From NCBI RefSeq assembly GCF_001898575.1, contig NZ_MKUD01000001.1, positions 302,424 to 366,423 of the forward strand: a DNA stretch of 64,000 nucleotides, in the 5' to 3' direction. The notes beneath the pieces were generated by a model that saw nothing but the letters and a program-made list of their open reading frames with translations, did no database searches and was not told where the DNA came from. Made by a program: the position numbers and the translations under genes. This document shows positions 17,691-26,169 of this stretch, piece after piece. Source of the DNA: Spirosoma sp. 48-14. GTDB taxonomy: Bacteria; Bacteroidota; Bacteroidia; Cytophagales; Spirosomataceae. The number at the start of each line of letters is the position of its first letter. The first letter of the stretch is position 1.

Positions 17691-19358
17691 ATGTCGATTT
17701 TTCGAAAAAAAACCGTCACACAAGCCATCGGCGATGCCGGTTCAGGTGACTCCTCGCACCTGATGAAAGTACTCGGTGTCCGTGATTTGACGTCGCTGGG
17801 TATTGCAGCCATTATTGGTGCGGGTATTTTCAGTACCATTGGGCGAGCTAGTTTCAACGGAGGGCCAGCCGTATCGATGCTGTTCGTTTTTACCGCTATT
17901 GCCTGCGTATTTACGGCGCTGAGTTACGCTCAGTTTGCCAGCACAGTGCCAGTCAGTGGTAGCGCGTACACCTATGCGTATGTATCGTTCGGAGAAATTT
18001 TTGCCTGGATCATCGGCTGGGCGCTCATCCTCGAATATGCTGTATCGAACATGGTGGTGGCGATTTCCTGGTCGGAGTACTTTACATCCATGCTGTCGGG
18101 CTTTGGCATCAATTTCCCTGGATGGCTCGCGACCGATTATGGATCAGCTCACCGGGCTTTCGAAGAAATGCAGGCAGCCCGGCCAGCGGCTACGGCCCTT
18201 CCAGCCAATGTATTGGCTCTGGCAACTGCCTACGATCAGGCTCCATCGCTGGGTGGGTTAAAAATCATCATGGATTTACCGGCCGGACTCATCACGGTAT
18301 TAATTACGTCCTTAGTATACATTGGTATCAAAGAATCACGAAATGCCAGTAACCTGCTGGTGCTACTGAAACTCTGTGTGATTGGGTTAGTCATTGGCGT
18401 TGGCGTATTTTATGTAAAGCCAGCCAACTGGTCGCCCTTTGCACCGAATGGGGTGAAAGGTGTGTTGAGTGGTGTGGCTTCGGTATTCTTTGCATTTATC
18501 GGGTTCGACTCCATCTCGACTACGGCCGAAGAATGCCGCAATCCGCAACGCGACCTACCCCGCGCCATGATCTACTGCCTGGTTATCTGTACCGTTCTGT
18601 ATGTTCTGATCACGCTGGTCTTGACGGGCATGGTCAATTTCAAAGAACTGGGTGTCGATGATCCGCTGGCCTATGTTTTCCAGAAATTGAATCTCAACTT
18701 CATGGCGGGGATTATTTCGGTCAGTGCTGTCGTAGCGATTACGAGCGCCCTGCTGGCATATCAGCTAGGGCAACCACGCATCTGGATGACCATGAGCCGC
18801 GATGGGCTTCTATGGCCGAAATTCTCTGAAATTCATCCAAAATTCCGTACCCCTTCATTTGCGACTATTATCACTGGCGTTCTGGTAGCCGTTCCGTCGC
18901 TGTTTCTGGACATGCAGTTTTTCATCGACCTAACCAGCGTGGGCACCTTCTTTGCCTTCATTCTGGTATGTGGCGGTATTTTATTTCTGGATGCTAAAGG
19001 GATATCCGCCCAATCGAAATTCCGGGTTCCTTATGTAAACGGTAAATACATTATCGGACTTGGTTTTCTGTTGCTGTTCGGATACGTAGTCTACTCCGGA
19101 GGCTTGATGCCAAGCATTACCGAAAAACCACTAATCGCTGTTTTCTGGCTTACCTGGGCCGTGCTGTCGGTACTTGCTTTCCAGAAAAACTTCTCTTTAT
19201 TGCCTGTACTGGGTATTCTGACGAACCTCTACCTGATGACCGAACTAGGTGTTACAAACTGGGCCATTTTCGTAGTCTGGCTAGTTATTGGGCTCGTGAT
19301 TTATTTTTCTTACGGATTCCGAAAAAGCAAGCTGGCTCAGAAGGCATTGGTGGCGTAA
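17691..19358 (+). CDS. APC family amino acid permease (cationic amino acid transporter type)
   Basis: A 555-aa integral membrane protein with about 12 or more helices. Diagnostic motifs are GIAAIIGAGIFSTIGRAS in helix 1, ALSYAQFASTVPVSGSAYTYAY in helices 2-3 and FFAFIGFDSISTTAEE in helix 6, all typical of the CAT/YfnA branch. It should import amino acids with protons or by exchange; specificity is not readable. A Gln/Ala-rich insertion lies between helices 4 and 5. It is divergent from gldA and converges on the methyltransferase gene with a 6-nt gap. Confidence 0.9.
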   Translation: MSIFRKKTVTQAIGDAGSGDSSHLMKVLGVRDLTSLGIAAIIGAGIFSTIGRASFNGGPAVSMLFVFTAIACVFTALSYAQFASTVPVSGSAYTYAYVSFGEIFAWIIGWALILEYAVSNMVVAISWSEYFTSMLSGFGINFPGWLATDYGSAHRAFEEMQAARPAATALPANVLALATAYDQAPSLGGLKIIMDLPAGLITVLITSLVYIGIKESRNASNLLVLLKLCVIGLVIGVGVFYVKPANWSPFAPNGVKGVLSGVASVFFAFIGFDSISTTAEECRNPQRDLPRAMIYCLVICTVLYVLITLVLTGMVNFKELGVDDPLAYVFQKLNLNFMAGIISVSAVVAITSALLAYQLGQPRIWMTMSRDGLLWPKFSEIHPKFRTPSFATIITGVLVAVPSLFLDMQFFIDLTSVGTFFAFILVCGGILFLDAKGISAQSKFRVPYVNGKYIIGLGFLLLFGYVVYSGGLMPSITEKPLIAVFWLTWAVLSVLAFQKNFSLLPVLGILTNLYLMTELGVTNWAIFVVWLVIGLVIYFSYGFRKSKLAQKALVA

Positions 19359-19364
19359 TCGGCC

Positions 19365-20096
19365 TTACCGGCCAAAGAACATGATATGCTGCTGCGGAAG
19401 TCGATCATCGTTTTTTAGCAATCGTAGTCCAGCGGCTTTCATTTCCTTTGTAGCCTGAGCAATGCTTAGTTTATGCAGTTCTTTGATGGGCACAGCAGGG
19501 TCTTCGGCCCGGTACTCAACCAGTACCAGACGGCCACTAGGCTTAAGGGCCGTTGCGACATGAGAAATCATTTCCCGTGGGTACGAAAACTCGTGGTAGG
19601 CATCAATCAGGATAGCCAGATCAATGCTGCTGGGCTTCAATTTCGGATCTGATTCGGTACCCAGCACAGGCTCCACGTTAGTGGCTTTACTTTTGGCTTT
19701 GCCCTGATTTAGGTAGGCAATCATTTCAGGCTGAATATCAACGGCGATCACCTTCCCCTTAGGTATCTCAGATGCCATACGGAAGGTGAAGAATCCCGTT
19801 CCAGCGCCAATATCGGCTACTACATCAGTCGGTTTTAAATCAAGCGCGTTCAGCAGCAGGTCGGTTCGTTCTTCCTGCTCACGCTCGGGGCGTTCGAGCC
19901 AGGCGGCACCCAGATGCCCCATCACCTGCGCAATTTCGCGGCCCTGATACACCTTCCCAATTCCATCACGGCTGGGCGTGCGAAACCGATAAACCGAGGT
20001 AGTATCAGTTTGTCTGGTCGTAATGGTTTGCTGCTGGGCCGATTGCTGGCCACACGCAGCTAATGAAATAACAAGTAAAAGGCCTATATGCTGCAT
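19365..20096 (-). CDS. Lipoprotein-like class I SAM-dependent methyltransferase
   Basis: A 243-aa protein. The N-terminus MQHIGLLLVISLAACGQQ is a lipoprotein signal (LAAC), followed by a Gln/Thr-rich linker. The remaining 180 residues are a Rossmann methyltransferase: VVADIGAGTGFFTFRMA is motif I, VIAVDIQPEMIAYL motif II, and SIDLAILIDAYHEF and SGRLVLVEYRAED later motifs. A SAM-binding fold behind an export signal is odd because SAM is cytoplasmic; either it acts in an unusual place or the fold does another job. Similar exported methyltransferase-like proteins occur in other bacteria (general knowledge). Confidence 0.8.
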   Translation of the reverse strand: MQHIGLLLVISLAACGQQSAQQQTITTRQTDTTSVYRFRTPSRDGIGKVYQGREIAQVMGHLGAAWLERPEREQEERTDLLLNALDLKPTDVVADIGAGTGFFTFRMASEIPKGKVIAVDIQPEMIAYLNQGKAKSKATNVEPVLGTESDPKLKPSSIDLAILIDAYHEFSYPREMISHVATALKPSGRLVLVEYRAEDPAVPIKELHKLSIAQATKEMKAAGLRLLKNDDRLPQQHIMFFGR

Positions 20097-20170
20097 ACGG
20101 GTCGGATTTGTTGGGGTTAAACTATCTGTACGTCGAAACGGTTGTTCCTCTGAATCAAATACACCTATTT

Positions 20171-20569
20171 ATGAATCTCATTCTTCACTTACTACTCGAT
20201 GCGGCTGTTATTTTCGGCTTAGCTTATTTAATGCCCCAGGTCGATGTTAAGAACTTCGGCACAGCCGTATTAATCGCGCTGATCCTGGGTCTGCTGAATT
20301 TCTTTATCGGATGGATTATCCGGTTTCCGCTCAATCTGGTTACGTTTTTTCTGCTTACGGGTATCGTTCGGATTGTTGTGACAGCCTTACTTCTGAAACT
20401 GATCGATAATTTTATGGATAGTTTTACCATTGTCGGATTCTGGCCTGCATTAGTTATTGCCCTCGCCGTGGCCGTGGCCGGTACGCTTATCGACCGGTCG
20501 GCTCCAACGCCCGAAATGGTTAATTCAGGTTATGTGGTTTCGGTATTATCAAGTCTTCGATTGACATAA
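20171..20569 (+). CDS. Phage-holin-family-like small membrane protein
   Basis: A 132-aa hydrophobic protein from the ATG at 20171 (MNLILHLLLDAAVIFGLAYLMP). Four transmembrane segments are visible, with VDVKNFGTAVLIALILGLLN between the first two and a conserved-looking FPLNLVTFFLLTGIV. This fits the superfamily IV (YvlD-like) holin family, which despite its name is a common chromosomal membrane protein of unknown role. Upstream in-frame codons overlap the divergent methyltransferase promoter region and are rejected as start. A BIME-like repeat and a terminator follow. Confidence 0.75.
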   Translation: MNLILHLLLDAAVIFGLAYLMPQVDVKNFGTAVLIALILGLLNFFIGWIIRFPLNLVTFFLLTGIVRIVVTALLLKLIDNFMDSFTIVGFWPALVIALAVAVAGTLIDRSAPTPEMVNSGYVVSVLSSLRLT

Positions 20570-20588
20570 GGAACAGTTACCAAAATTA

Positions 20589-20664
20589 GTGCGACCCCGA
20601 TGGGGTCGAATGTTTATAGATCATGTACGTTTTCTATAGCCATTCGACCCCATCGGGGTCGCAC
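20589..20664. repeat. Second BIME-like element, unrelated sequence
   Basis: Perfect 24-nt inverted arms (20589-20612 and 20641-20664) around a 28-nt loop. As in the RAYT-linked elements, each arm folds on its own: a GTG head, then CGACCCC-GAT-GGGGTCG. The sequence differs from the GTAA/CGCGGGT family, so it would need another RAYT, none of which is in this window. Confidence 0.8.
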
Positions 20665-20713
20665 TTTCTCGAGTTATTATTAGGTAACCAATCGTTCACG
20701 ATAATGGCAAAAC

Positions 20714-20744
20714 AAAAGCCACGCCGTTGCTGACATGGCTTTTT
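20714..20744. terminator. Bidirectional terminator
   Basis: Stem AAAAGCCA (20714-20721) with TGGCTTTT (20736-20743), giving U-runs on both strands. It separates the convergent holin-like and zinc-peptidase genes. Confidence 0.7.
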
Positions 20745-20762
20745 GATTAAGAGCCTATAAAA

Positions 20763-21443
20763 TTAGTCGCTACGACGACCGCCCAGCAATAGACTTGCAT
20801 AATAGAGCAACGTAGCCAGTGAACCCAACGCAGCTACCACGTAGGTCATAGCGGCCCACCAGAGCGCATCTTTGGCGAATCCGTATTCACGCTGATTAAC
20901 AACTCCCCGATTCTGAATCCAGGCCAAAGCCCGACGGCTGGCATCGAACTCTACGGGCAACGTGATAAAGCTGAACAGCGTGGTCAGGGCAAACATCGCC
21001 ACCCCAATCGCCAGCGGAATAGGTGTAGTACGTAATAGTAAAACACCTGCCAGAAGCACCCACTGCATATACTGAGAGGATACAGTTAGTACTGGCACCA
21101 TAGCCGAACGGAATTGTAGCGGTCCATACGCCAGTTTATGCTGAACAGCATGACCACATTCGTGGGCCGCAACAGCGGCAGCCGCTACGCTTCGTCCGTA
21201 ATACACATCGGCGCTGAGGTTGACCGTTTTATCCTGTGGGTTATAGTGGTCAGTCAGCATACCTTCGACCGAAACGACCCGGACATCATAGATACCGTTC
21301 TCGTTGAGCATTTTTTGAGCCACTTCAGCTCCGCTCAGGCCATTGCTCAGACCGATTTGTGAATATTCATTGAATTTGCTTCGTAAACGCCAGCCTACAA
21401 AGGCACTGGCTCCGAAGATGAGAATCATTATTAACCAGATCAT
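20763..21443 (-). CDS. YugP-type zinc metallopeptidase
   Basis: A 226-aa membrane protein with an N-terminal helix (MIWLIMILIFGASAFVGW), the zinc motif HECGHAVQH (HExxH) near residue 100 and two or three further hydrophobic helices. Spacing and flanks (YYGRSVAAAAVAAHECGHA, FDASRRAL) match the neutral zinc metallopeptidase family (YugP, peptidase_Mx). The C-terminal FDASRRALAWI holds the likely distal region of the active site. It probably acts in the inner membrane on unknown substrates. Length is typical. Confidence 0.9.
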   Translation of the reverse strand: MIWLIMILIFGASAFVGWRLRSKFNEYSQIGLSNGLSGAEVAQKMLNENGIYDVRVVSVEGMLTDHYNPQDKTVNLSADVYYGRSVAAAAVAAHECGHAVQHKLAYGPLQFRSAMVPVLTVSSQYMQWVLLAGVLLLRTTPIPLAIGVAMFALTTLFSFITLPVEFDASRRALAWIQNRGVVNQREYGFAKDALWWAAMTYVVAALGSLATLLYYASLLLGGRRSD

Positions 21444-21572
21444 CGATAATTAGTCAGGTTTATGGTTTATTCTGGCAGCCAACTTACTTGCCCGTCAATA
21501 GTAAAACAACAGTTTTACCGAAAAAGTATCCCGTTCCTTTACCATTTATCAGAGTATAGGGCCATTTATGGG

Positions 21573-21648
21573 AATGAACAATGTAAAATGAATAATGGAT
21601 AATGACCGTTTCCAGCGATTGTTCATTATTCATTTTACATTGTTCATT
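21573..21648. repeat. Long-arm intergenic palindrome
   Basis: Two perfect 25-nt inverted arms (21573-21597 and 21624-21648) built from AATGAACAATGTAAAATGAA, with a 26-nt loop. It lies between two minus-strand genes, 4 nt from the end of rfaE2. There is no strong T-run, so it could form a hairpin at the end of the rfaE2 mRNA but is not a typical terminator. Confidence 0.88.
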
Positions 21649-21651
21649 ATG

Positions 21652-22131
21652 CTAATAGCTCTGTTTAATCCGCTCGATGAGCTTGGTCGTAGAATAGCCG
21701 GGAACCAGCTCTATAGTTTCTACGCGGCCACCACGCCCCAATACAAAATCAGCCCCTACGATAGTCGCTACAGAGTAGTCGTTACCCTTGACAAGAACAT
21801 CAGGCTTCACAGCTTCGATTAGCTGGAGAGGTGTATCTTCACCAAACAATGTCACGGCATCGACAAATGCGAGCGCAGCCATCAGCCGGGCACGGGCGTA
21901 CTCATTTACAACTGGGCGGAGTGGCCCTTTAATACAACTTACCGACGCATCGGTATTCAGCCCTAAAATCAGCTTATCGCCCAGACTCCGGGCTTTTTCC
22001 AGATAGTCGATATGCCCTAAATGAACAATGTCGAAGCAGCCGTTGGTAAACACAATCTGCTGGCCTTCGGCTCGCCACTGGTCGGCCTGCCGAACGGCCT
22101 CTTCACGCGTAAGAATTTTAGATTCAGTCAT
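21652..22131 (-). CDS. rfaE2: D-glycero-beta-D-manno-heptose 1-phosphate adenylyltransferase (RfaE domain II)
   Basis: A 159-aa nucleotidyltransferase with IVFTNGCFDIVHLGHIDYL (HxGH motif), GDKLILGLNTDASV, RARLMAALAFVD and a C-terminal VPGYSTTKLIERI (the ISTT-like nucleotide-binding motif). It corresponds to the C-terminal half of HldE and transfers AMP to heptose-1-phosphate on the path to ADP-heptose for LPS. In Bacteroidota the kinase half is a separate gene, not in this window. The toxin remnant and antitoxin lie just upstream on the same strand. Confidence 0.93.
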   Translation of the reverse strand: MTESKILTREEAVRQADQWRAEGQQIVFTNGCFDIVHLGHIDYLEKARSLGDKLILGLNTDASVSCIKGPLRPVVNEYARARLMAALAFVDAVTLFGEDTPLQLIEAVKPDVLVKGNDYSVATIVGADFVLGRGGRVETIELVPGYSTTKLIERIKQSY

Positions 22132-22140
22132 ATTTCGCAG

Positions 22141-22467
22141 TCAAAACTCAATATTGAGTCGCTCCTGAATAATAGCGGGGTCCTGTTTTTGATGAAGAAC
22201 AGCTATTATTAAAATGATCGAGTTAATTTCATCGACCACATAATAAATAGTATAGGAAAACTTGCGTAGATGTGCCCGCCGAACAAAGAGCAAGTGCTCC
22301 TGATAAAGATAAGGATTGCCCAAAATTAGTGCTTCAGTGTATTCATAGGCATCGAGCCATTGTCGGCCTAATTCGGGTTTATAAGCTATTAATTCGTCAA
22401 TGATTCGATCACGGTCCAGATCAGCCTACTCCGTAAACACAATCGAAAATTTACCTGGCCCATCCAT
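22141..22467 (-). pseudogene. RelE/ParE-type toxin interrupted by an in-frame TAG
   Basis: Read from the ATG at 22467, which overlaps the antitoxin end, the frame gives MDGPGKFSIVFTE, then TAG at 22428-22426, then continues to 22141 without another stop. The later part reads ADLDRDRIIDELIAYKPELG, GRQWLDAYEYTEALI, VRRAHLRKFSYTIYYVVDE. The order helix, helix, basic beta hairpin, YYVVDE strand fits ParE/RelE toxins of about 100 aa. The strand KFSIVFTE belongs to the fold, so the reading frame is right and the TAG is a true nonsense codon. No ATG or GTG follows it before the core helices; only a TTG at 22323. The toxin is therefore probably inactive. Confidence 0.75.
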
Positions 22468-22702
22468 ACTTTAATCGAATACGACGCGATGCATCCTCGC
22501 CAGAAATACCGGTTTCTGGATGCGCTTTATACTGCTCGAATCGCTTCACAAGTAATTCATTTAGTAAAGCCTGATAATCAGAGCTATCTGTTTCAGGTGA
22601 GTCCTGTTGTCTCAATAACTGGTTGGCAACCTCCAACAGTTCTCGCTGCTGTTCTTCTGATAACCCGTCTATCGCTTTGTGCAATTCCTCTGCAATACTC
22701 AT
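22451..22702 (-). CDS. Putative antitoxin of the 22141 toxin
   Basis: An 83-aa, mostly helical, acidic protein from the ATG at 22702 (MSIAEELHKAIDGLSEEQQ). A TTG-initiated extension is less likely. Its stop codon overlaps the start of the toxin frame by 17 nt, the usual antitoxin-then-toxin arrangement with translational coupling. It has an N-terminal helical pair (LHKAIDGLSEEQQRELL) and a C-terminal tail rich in charged residues, as in small toxin-binding antitoxins. I do not recognise a specific DNA-binding fold. The assignment rests on position and size. Confidence 0.6.
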   Translation of the reverse strand: MSIAEELHKAIDGLSEEQQRELLEVANQLLRQQDSPETDSSDYQALLNELLVKRFEQYKAHPETGISGEDASRRIRLKYGWAR

Positions 22703-22732
22703 AGCGCTTCTATTTTTTGTAAAGATAGCCAA

Positions 22733-23785
22733 TTATCGCTCCAGCTTGATGGCTTTGGGATCGTCGAGTACGTCGGGCAAATTGGTTGTTTTATTCCGGC
22801 GAAGCAATACAACCAGCAAGGCCAGAATACCCAGAATGATGATCATCACAGCCGACACGCCGTGAATAAACGTAGCCAGTATCTGTCCATCCTGACTCGT
22901 TAATCCATATAACAACGCTACCTGCCCAACCAGCAAATGGAAGGACCCAATACCACCCGGTGTAGGAGCCGCCATACCCAGCGAACCAACCACCAGAATT
23001 GTTAGCCCGGCCAGCATACCTAACCCAGCCGTAGCGGGCATGGCAAAGAACAAGGTGTATGACATCAGATAATACATTGTCCAGATAAGCAGGGTGTGGA
23101 CCACAAACAAGCCAGGCCGACGTAACTTGCGAACACTCAATAAGCCATCCAGCAGCCCTTTCAAAAATCCGCTGACTTTCTGATACAAGGGATGTTTACC
23201 TAACGCTTCGCGGTAGCGGTTGAATAAGAACCAAGCCAACAAAGCCCCACCCAGAACTACCGCTCCTGCCAGCAGCAACAGACTCGACCCACTTGATCCT
23301 TTGGGAAGCTTTCCTCCCAGGAATTCCATAAAAAACTGGCTCAGCCGGTCGAACTCCAATACAAATGTAGCTCCCAGCAACAGGATCAGCATAAGCAGAT
23401 CGAATAATCGCTCCGCTACTACGGTTCCAAAGCTGACGTTGACAGGCACTGCCGATAAGCGATACAAGGTTCCACACCGGGCTACTTCGCCAGCCCGTGG
23501 CAACGCCATATTGGCTAGATATCCCGTTAAAACGCTTACCGTAGTCTCCAGCGATGTAGGACGCTGCGGTACAACGGGTTCCAGTAGCAAACGCCAGCGT
23601 TCGGCCCGGCTCCAGTGGGCAATAATGGTAAACAATCCTGACAGCAGTACCCACCGATAATCGGCAGCACTGATTTTTTGCATCAGGTCTCCTACGTCCA
23701 GATGGCTTTGCTTAAACGTAAACCAGAGCAGTCCCCCGGCAATGGCCAGCGAGATGAGGTATTTGAGTATATTTTTGAGATTCAT
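22733..23785 (-). CDS. YbhN/lysylphosphatidylglycerol-synthase-type transmembrane protein
   Basis: A 350-aa membrane protein with about 8 helices. It matches the flippase-like LPG_synthase_TM/UPF0104 family: WRLLLEPVVPQRPTSLETTVSVLTGYLANMALPRAGEVAR (split motifs: NMALPRAGEVARC), VAERLFDLLMLILL and PTPGGIGSFHLLVG. It lacks the MprF catalytic domain. Members are proposed to move lipids or lipid-linked sugars across the inner membrane. The charged C-terminal tail ends just before the antitoxin gene start. The terminator at 23854-23881 separates it from moeB. Confidence 0.85.
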   Translation of the reverse strand: MNLKNILKYLISLAIAGGLLWFTFKQSHLDVGDLMQKISAADYRWVLLSGLFTIIAHWSRAERWRLLLEPVVPQRPTSLETTVSVLTGYLANMALPRAGEVARCGTLYRLSAVPVNVSFGTVVAERLFDLLMLILLLGATFVLEFDRLSQFFMEFLGGKLPKGSSGSSLLLLAGAVVLGGALLAWFLFNRYREALGKHPLYQKVSGFLKGLLDGLLSVRKLRRPGLFVVHTLLIWTMYYLMSYTLFFAMPATAGLGMLAGLTILVVGSLGMAAPTPGGIGSFHLLVGQVALLYGLTSQDGQILATFIHGVSAVMIIILGILALLVVLLRRNKTTNLPDVLDDPKAIKLER

Positions 23786-23853
23786 GCGAACGTAACGCAG
23801 CTCGAAGCCGCATTGAAAGAAGACCCAGGCAGCTTTGCAGCTGCATTACATAA

Positions 23854-23881
23854 AAAACTCCGCTACAAAGTAACGGAGTTT
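23854..23881 (-). terminator. Rho-independent terminator of moeB
   Basis: Stem AAACTCCG/CGGAGTTT with a run of six T residues on the minus strand (the A-run at about 23852-23857 of the plus strand). It lies downstream of the minus-strand moeB gene. Confidence 0.75.
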
Positions 23882-23958
23882 ACTTGTAAAAGAGCGAAAG
23901 AGTGAGCGAATGAACAGGCAAAGCCCCGAAAGGCCGTCAGTTCAGCCTCATTCACGCG

Positions 23959-25101
23959 TTAATACACGGCCATTTCGGGTTCTATCTCCCGTGCCCAGGC
24001 GTTGATACCACCATCAAGATTATAGAGGTTAGTCATCCCATCCTGTGCGTACAGGTACTGCGCCACATTGGCCGAACGAATACCATGATGGCAATAAATA
24101 ACTACAGGCCGATCGGTTGGAATTCGTTTTCGATTATTTGGAATCATGCCTACTGGAATCAACACCGCTCCGTCCAGATGACAAAGGTCATATTCGGGCC
24201 GTTCACGAACATCCAGGAGAAACATGGCTTCACCCAGCGCTAAGCGATTCGATAACTCCTGAACGGTCATTTTTTGTGGTCCTAACTCGCCAGGATTCGA
24301 GCGCGTACTGGCAGAGGTCAATCCTTGTCGGGCCAGTTCGTCGGCCTCGGCCCGCCGTTTGGTTTTTATCTTCTGCTGATTCATCGACAGCAGATCAATC
24401 ATCAGCAACTGTTCGGTAAGTCCATTACCGATGCCTGTGATCAGTTTGATTACCTCATTGGCCTGGTAGGTTCCAATTACCCCCGGCAGTACGCCCAATA
24501 CGCCCGTTACATTACAATTCGGAATTTCAATTTCGTTGGGGTAATCGGGGAACAGACACCGATAGGTCGGTCCACGCTTTCCATCACCGAGATCGGCGTT
24601 TAAGACTGCTACCTGACCCTCGAACCGGTGAATTGCTCCGTAGACAAATGGTTTACCTAACGTCACGCAGATGTCATTGACCAGATAGCGAACTTTAAAA
24701 TTATCCGTACAATCAACCACGATGTCATAGGCTTCGATAATCGACCGGGCGTTACTAATATCCAGGGCCATCGTATACGTATCGAACCGAAGCTCAGGAT
24801 TGAGTCGTTTTAAATGGCTCACGGCTACTTTGGCTTTCGGTTTACCGATTTCGTCAGTTGTATAAAGCACCTGCCGTTGCAGATTGGTCAAATCCACGGC
24901 ATCTGGGTCAATCACCCCAATTCTTCCTACGCCAGCCGCCGTCAGATACAGCAATACCGGACAGCCAAGGCCCCCAGCCCCAACCACAAGTACACAAGCA
25001 TTCTTAAGCTTTAACTGGCCCGCAGATCCAAGTTCGGGTAAATTTAAGTGTTTCTGATAACGTTGTTGTTCGGAAGGCACTAGCGTTGTTGTTGTTTCCA
25101 T
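23959..25101 (-). CDS. moeB: MoeB/ThiF-type adenylyltransferase fused to a rhodanese domain
   Basis: A 380-aa protein. Residues 1-250 are a ThiF/MoeB E1-like domain with VLVVGAGGLGCPVLLYL (nucleotide site), NLQRQVLY, VVDCTDNFKVRYLVND and VTGVLGVLPGVIGTYQANE. Residues 280-380 are a rhodanese domain with active-site loop IYCHHGIRSA. MoeB activates the C-terminal glycine of MoaD in molybdopterin synthesis; ThiF does so for ThiS. The zinc-binding pairs of E. coli MoeB are incomplete: the first pair reads TYRC rather than CxxC and no second CxxC exists. No moa or thi genes are nearby, so the carrier protein is unknown. Confidence 0.85.
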   Translation of the reverse strand: METTTTLVPSEQQRYQKHLNLPELGSAGQLKLKNACVLVVGAGGLGCPVLLYLTAAGVGRIGVIDPDAVDLTNLQRQVLYTTDEIGKPKAKVAVSHLKRLNPELRFDTYTMALDISNARSIIEAYDIVVDCTDNFKVRYLVNDICVTLGKPFVYGAIHRFEGQVAVLNADLGDGKRGPTYRCLFPDYPNEIEIPNCNVTGVLGVLPGVIGTYQANEVIKLITGIGNGLTEQLLMIDLLSMNQQKIKTKRRAEADELARQGLTSASTRSNPGELGPQKMTVQELSNRLALGEAMFLLDVRERPEYDLCHLDGAVLIPVGMIPNNRKRIPTDRPVVIYCHHGIRSANVAQYLYAQDGMTNLYNLDGGINAWAREIEPEMAVY

Positions 25102-25333
25102 AGTCGTACAATATACAACTTAAATCATATAGGGCGTTGCTTTAAACCAACAGATTTCGTCTAGTGAAAATTGCGTTGTAAAAGCCCTCGAACAAAATAT
25201 TTTTATGCATCGGTCCTTGAATTTTCGTTTGTCAAACATAGCCTCTAAAACATCAGTGCCGTTGTTTGAAACGTTACCATTATAACCCGTTTTTTAGTAC
25301 TATTGCCTCGTAAAATCCAAATGTTTCTCAACT

Positions 25334-26086
25334 ATGTATACGTATGTATCGATAGCAGGTGGTATTTCGGCCAGCCTGTTAGCCCTTACCCTGACTTTCA
25401 ACGCCAATCCAGTTACCACACCAACGATAAACGCAGCGGGTGCCTATGAAGCGCCTGCCAAAAAAGGTCCCTGGGAAACCCTGTTTGATGGAAAAACCTT
25501 GAAAGGCTGGCATATTTATTTAAAATCAGGGCAACCCATATCCGACAAATGGACGGTTGATAATGGAGCCATTCACCTCACAGCTGGTGGCGCTGGCGAT
25601 CTGGTCACCGATAAAGAATACGGTAACTTTGAGCTGGAAATTGAATGGAAAATTGCGGAAGGCGGCAACAGTGGCATTATCTACCACGTGCACGAAGATC
25701 CTAAATTCAAAGCGACCTACCAGACGGGCCCCGAAATGCAGGTACTTGACAACGAGCGTCACCCCGATGCCAAACAAGGCCGTGATGGCAACCGCACAGC
25801 AGGTGCTCTTTATGATCTGCAAAAACCCATTACCCCAAATGCAGCCAAACCCGCTGGCGAATGGAACAACGCCAAGTTAATTATCAAAAATGGCCGGGCT
25901 GAGCAGTTTCTGAATGGCAAAAAGATAGCCGATTACCCAACCAGCGGCCCCGAGTGGGACAAAATGGTGTCGGAGAGTAAATTTAAGGGATGGGAAGGCT
26001 TTGGCAAGTATTCGACCGGCCATATTGCCCTGCAAGACCATGGGAATAAGGTTTGGTATCGCAACATCCGAATTCGCGAATTGTAA
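25334..26086 (+). CDS. DUF1080 (3-keto-disaccharide hydrolase-like) secreted protein
   Basis: A 250-aa protein with an N-terminal signal segment (MYTYVSIAGGISASLLALTL). The beta-jelly-roll domain follows with WETLFDGKTLKGWHIY, DLVTDKEYGNFELEIEWKI, GGNSGIIYHVHED and EMQVLDNERHPDA, all diagnostic of DUF1080. Family members hydrolyse 3-keto-glycosides or bind glycans, and usually stand beside sugar isomerases and oxidoreductases. The next gene, a hydroxypyruvate-isomerase-like protein, follows 83 nt later on the same strand and is a common partner. Confidence 0.9.
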   Translation: MYTYVSIAGGISASLLALTLTFNANPVTTPTINAAGAYEAPAKKGPWETLFDGKTLKGWHIYLKSGQPISDKWTVDNGAIHLTAGGAGDLVTDKEYGNFELEIEWKIAEGGNSGIIYHVHEDPKFKATYQTGPEMQVLDNERHPDAKQGRDGNRTAGALYDLQKPITPNAAKPAGEWNNAKLIIKNGRAEQFLNGKKIADYPTSGPEWDKMVSESKFKGWEGFGKYSTGHIALQDHGNKVWYRNIRIREL

Positions 26087-26091
26087 TTTTT

Positions 26092-26153
26092 AATGATTGA
26101 GTGACCGAATGGCTTGGCCAGTTCCTATTCAATCATTCGATCACTCAATCATT
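26092..26153. repeat. Long-arm intergenic palindrome
   Basis: Arms 26092-26111 and 26134-26153 pair over 20 nt with one mismatch around a 22-nt loop. The words AATGATTGA and TCAATCATT are shared with the palindrome at 3687-3761. It lies between two same-strand genes. Confidence 0.82.
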
Positions 26154-26169
26154 CTATCGTTCAACCACT

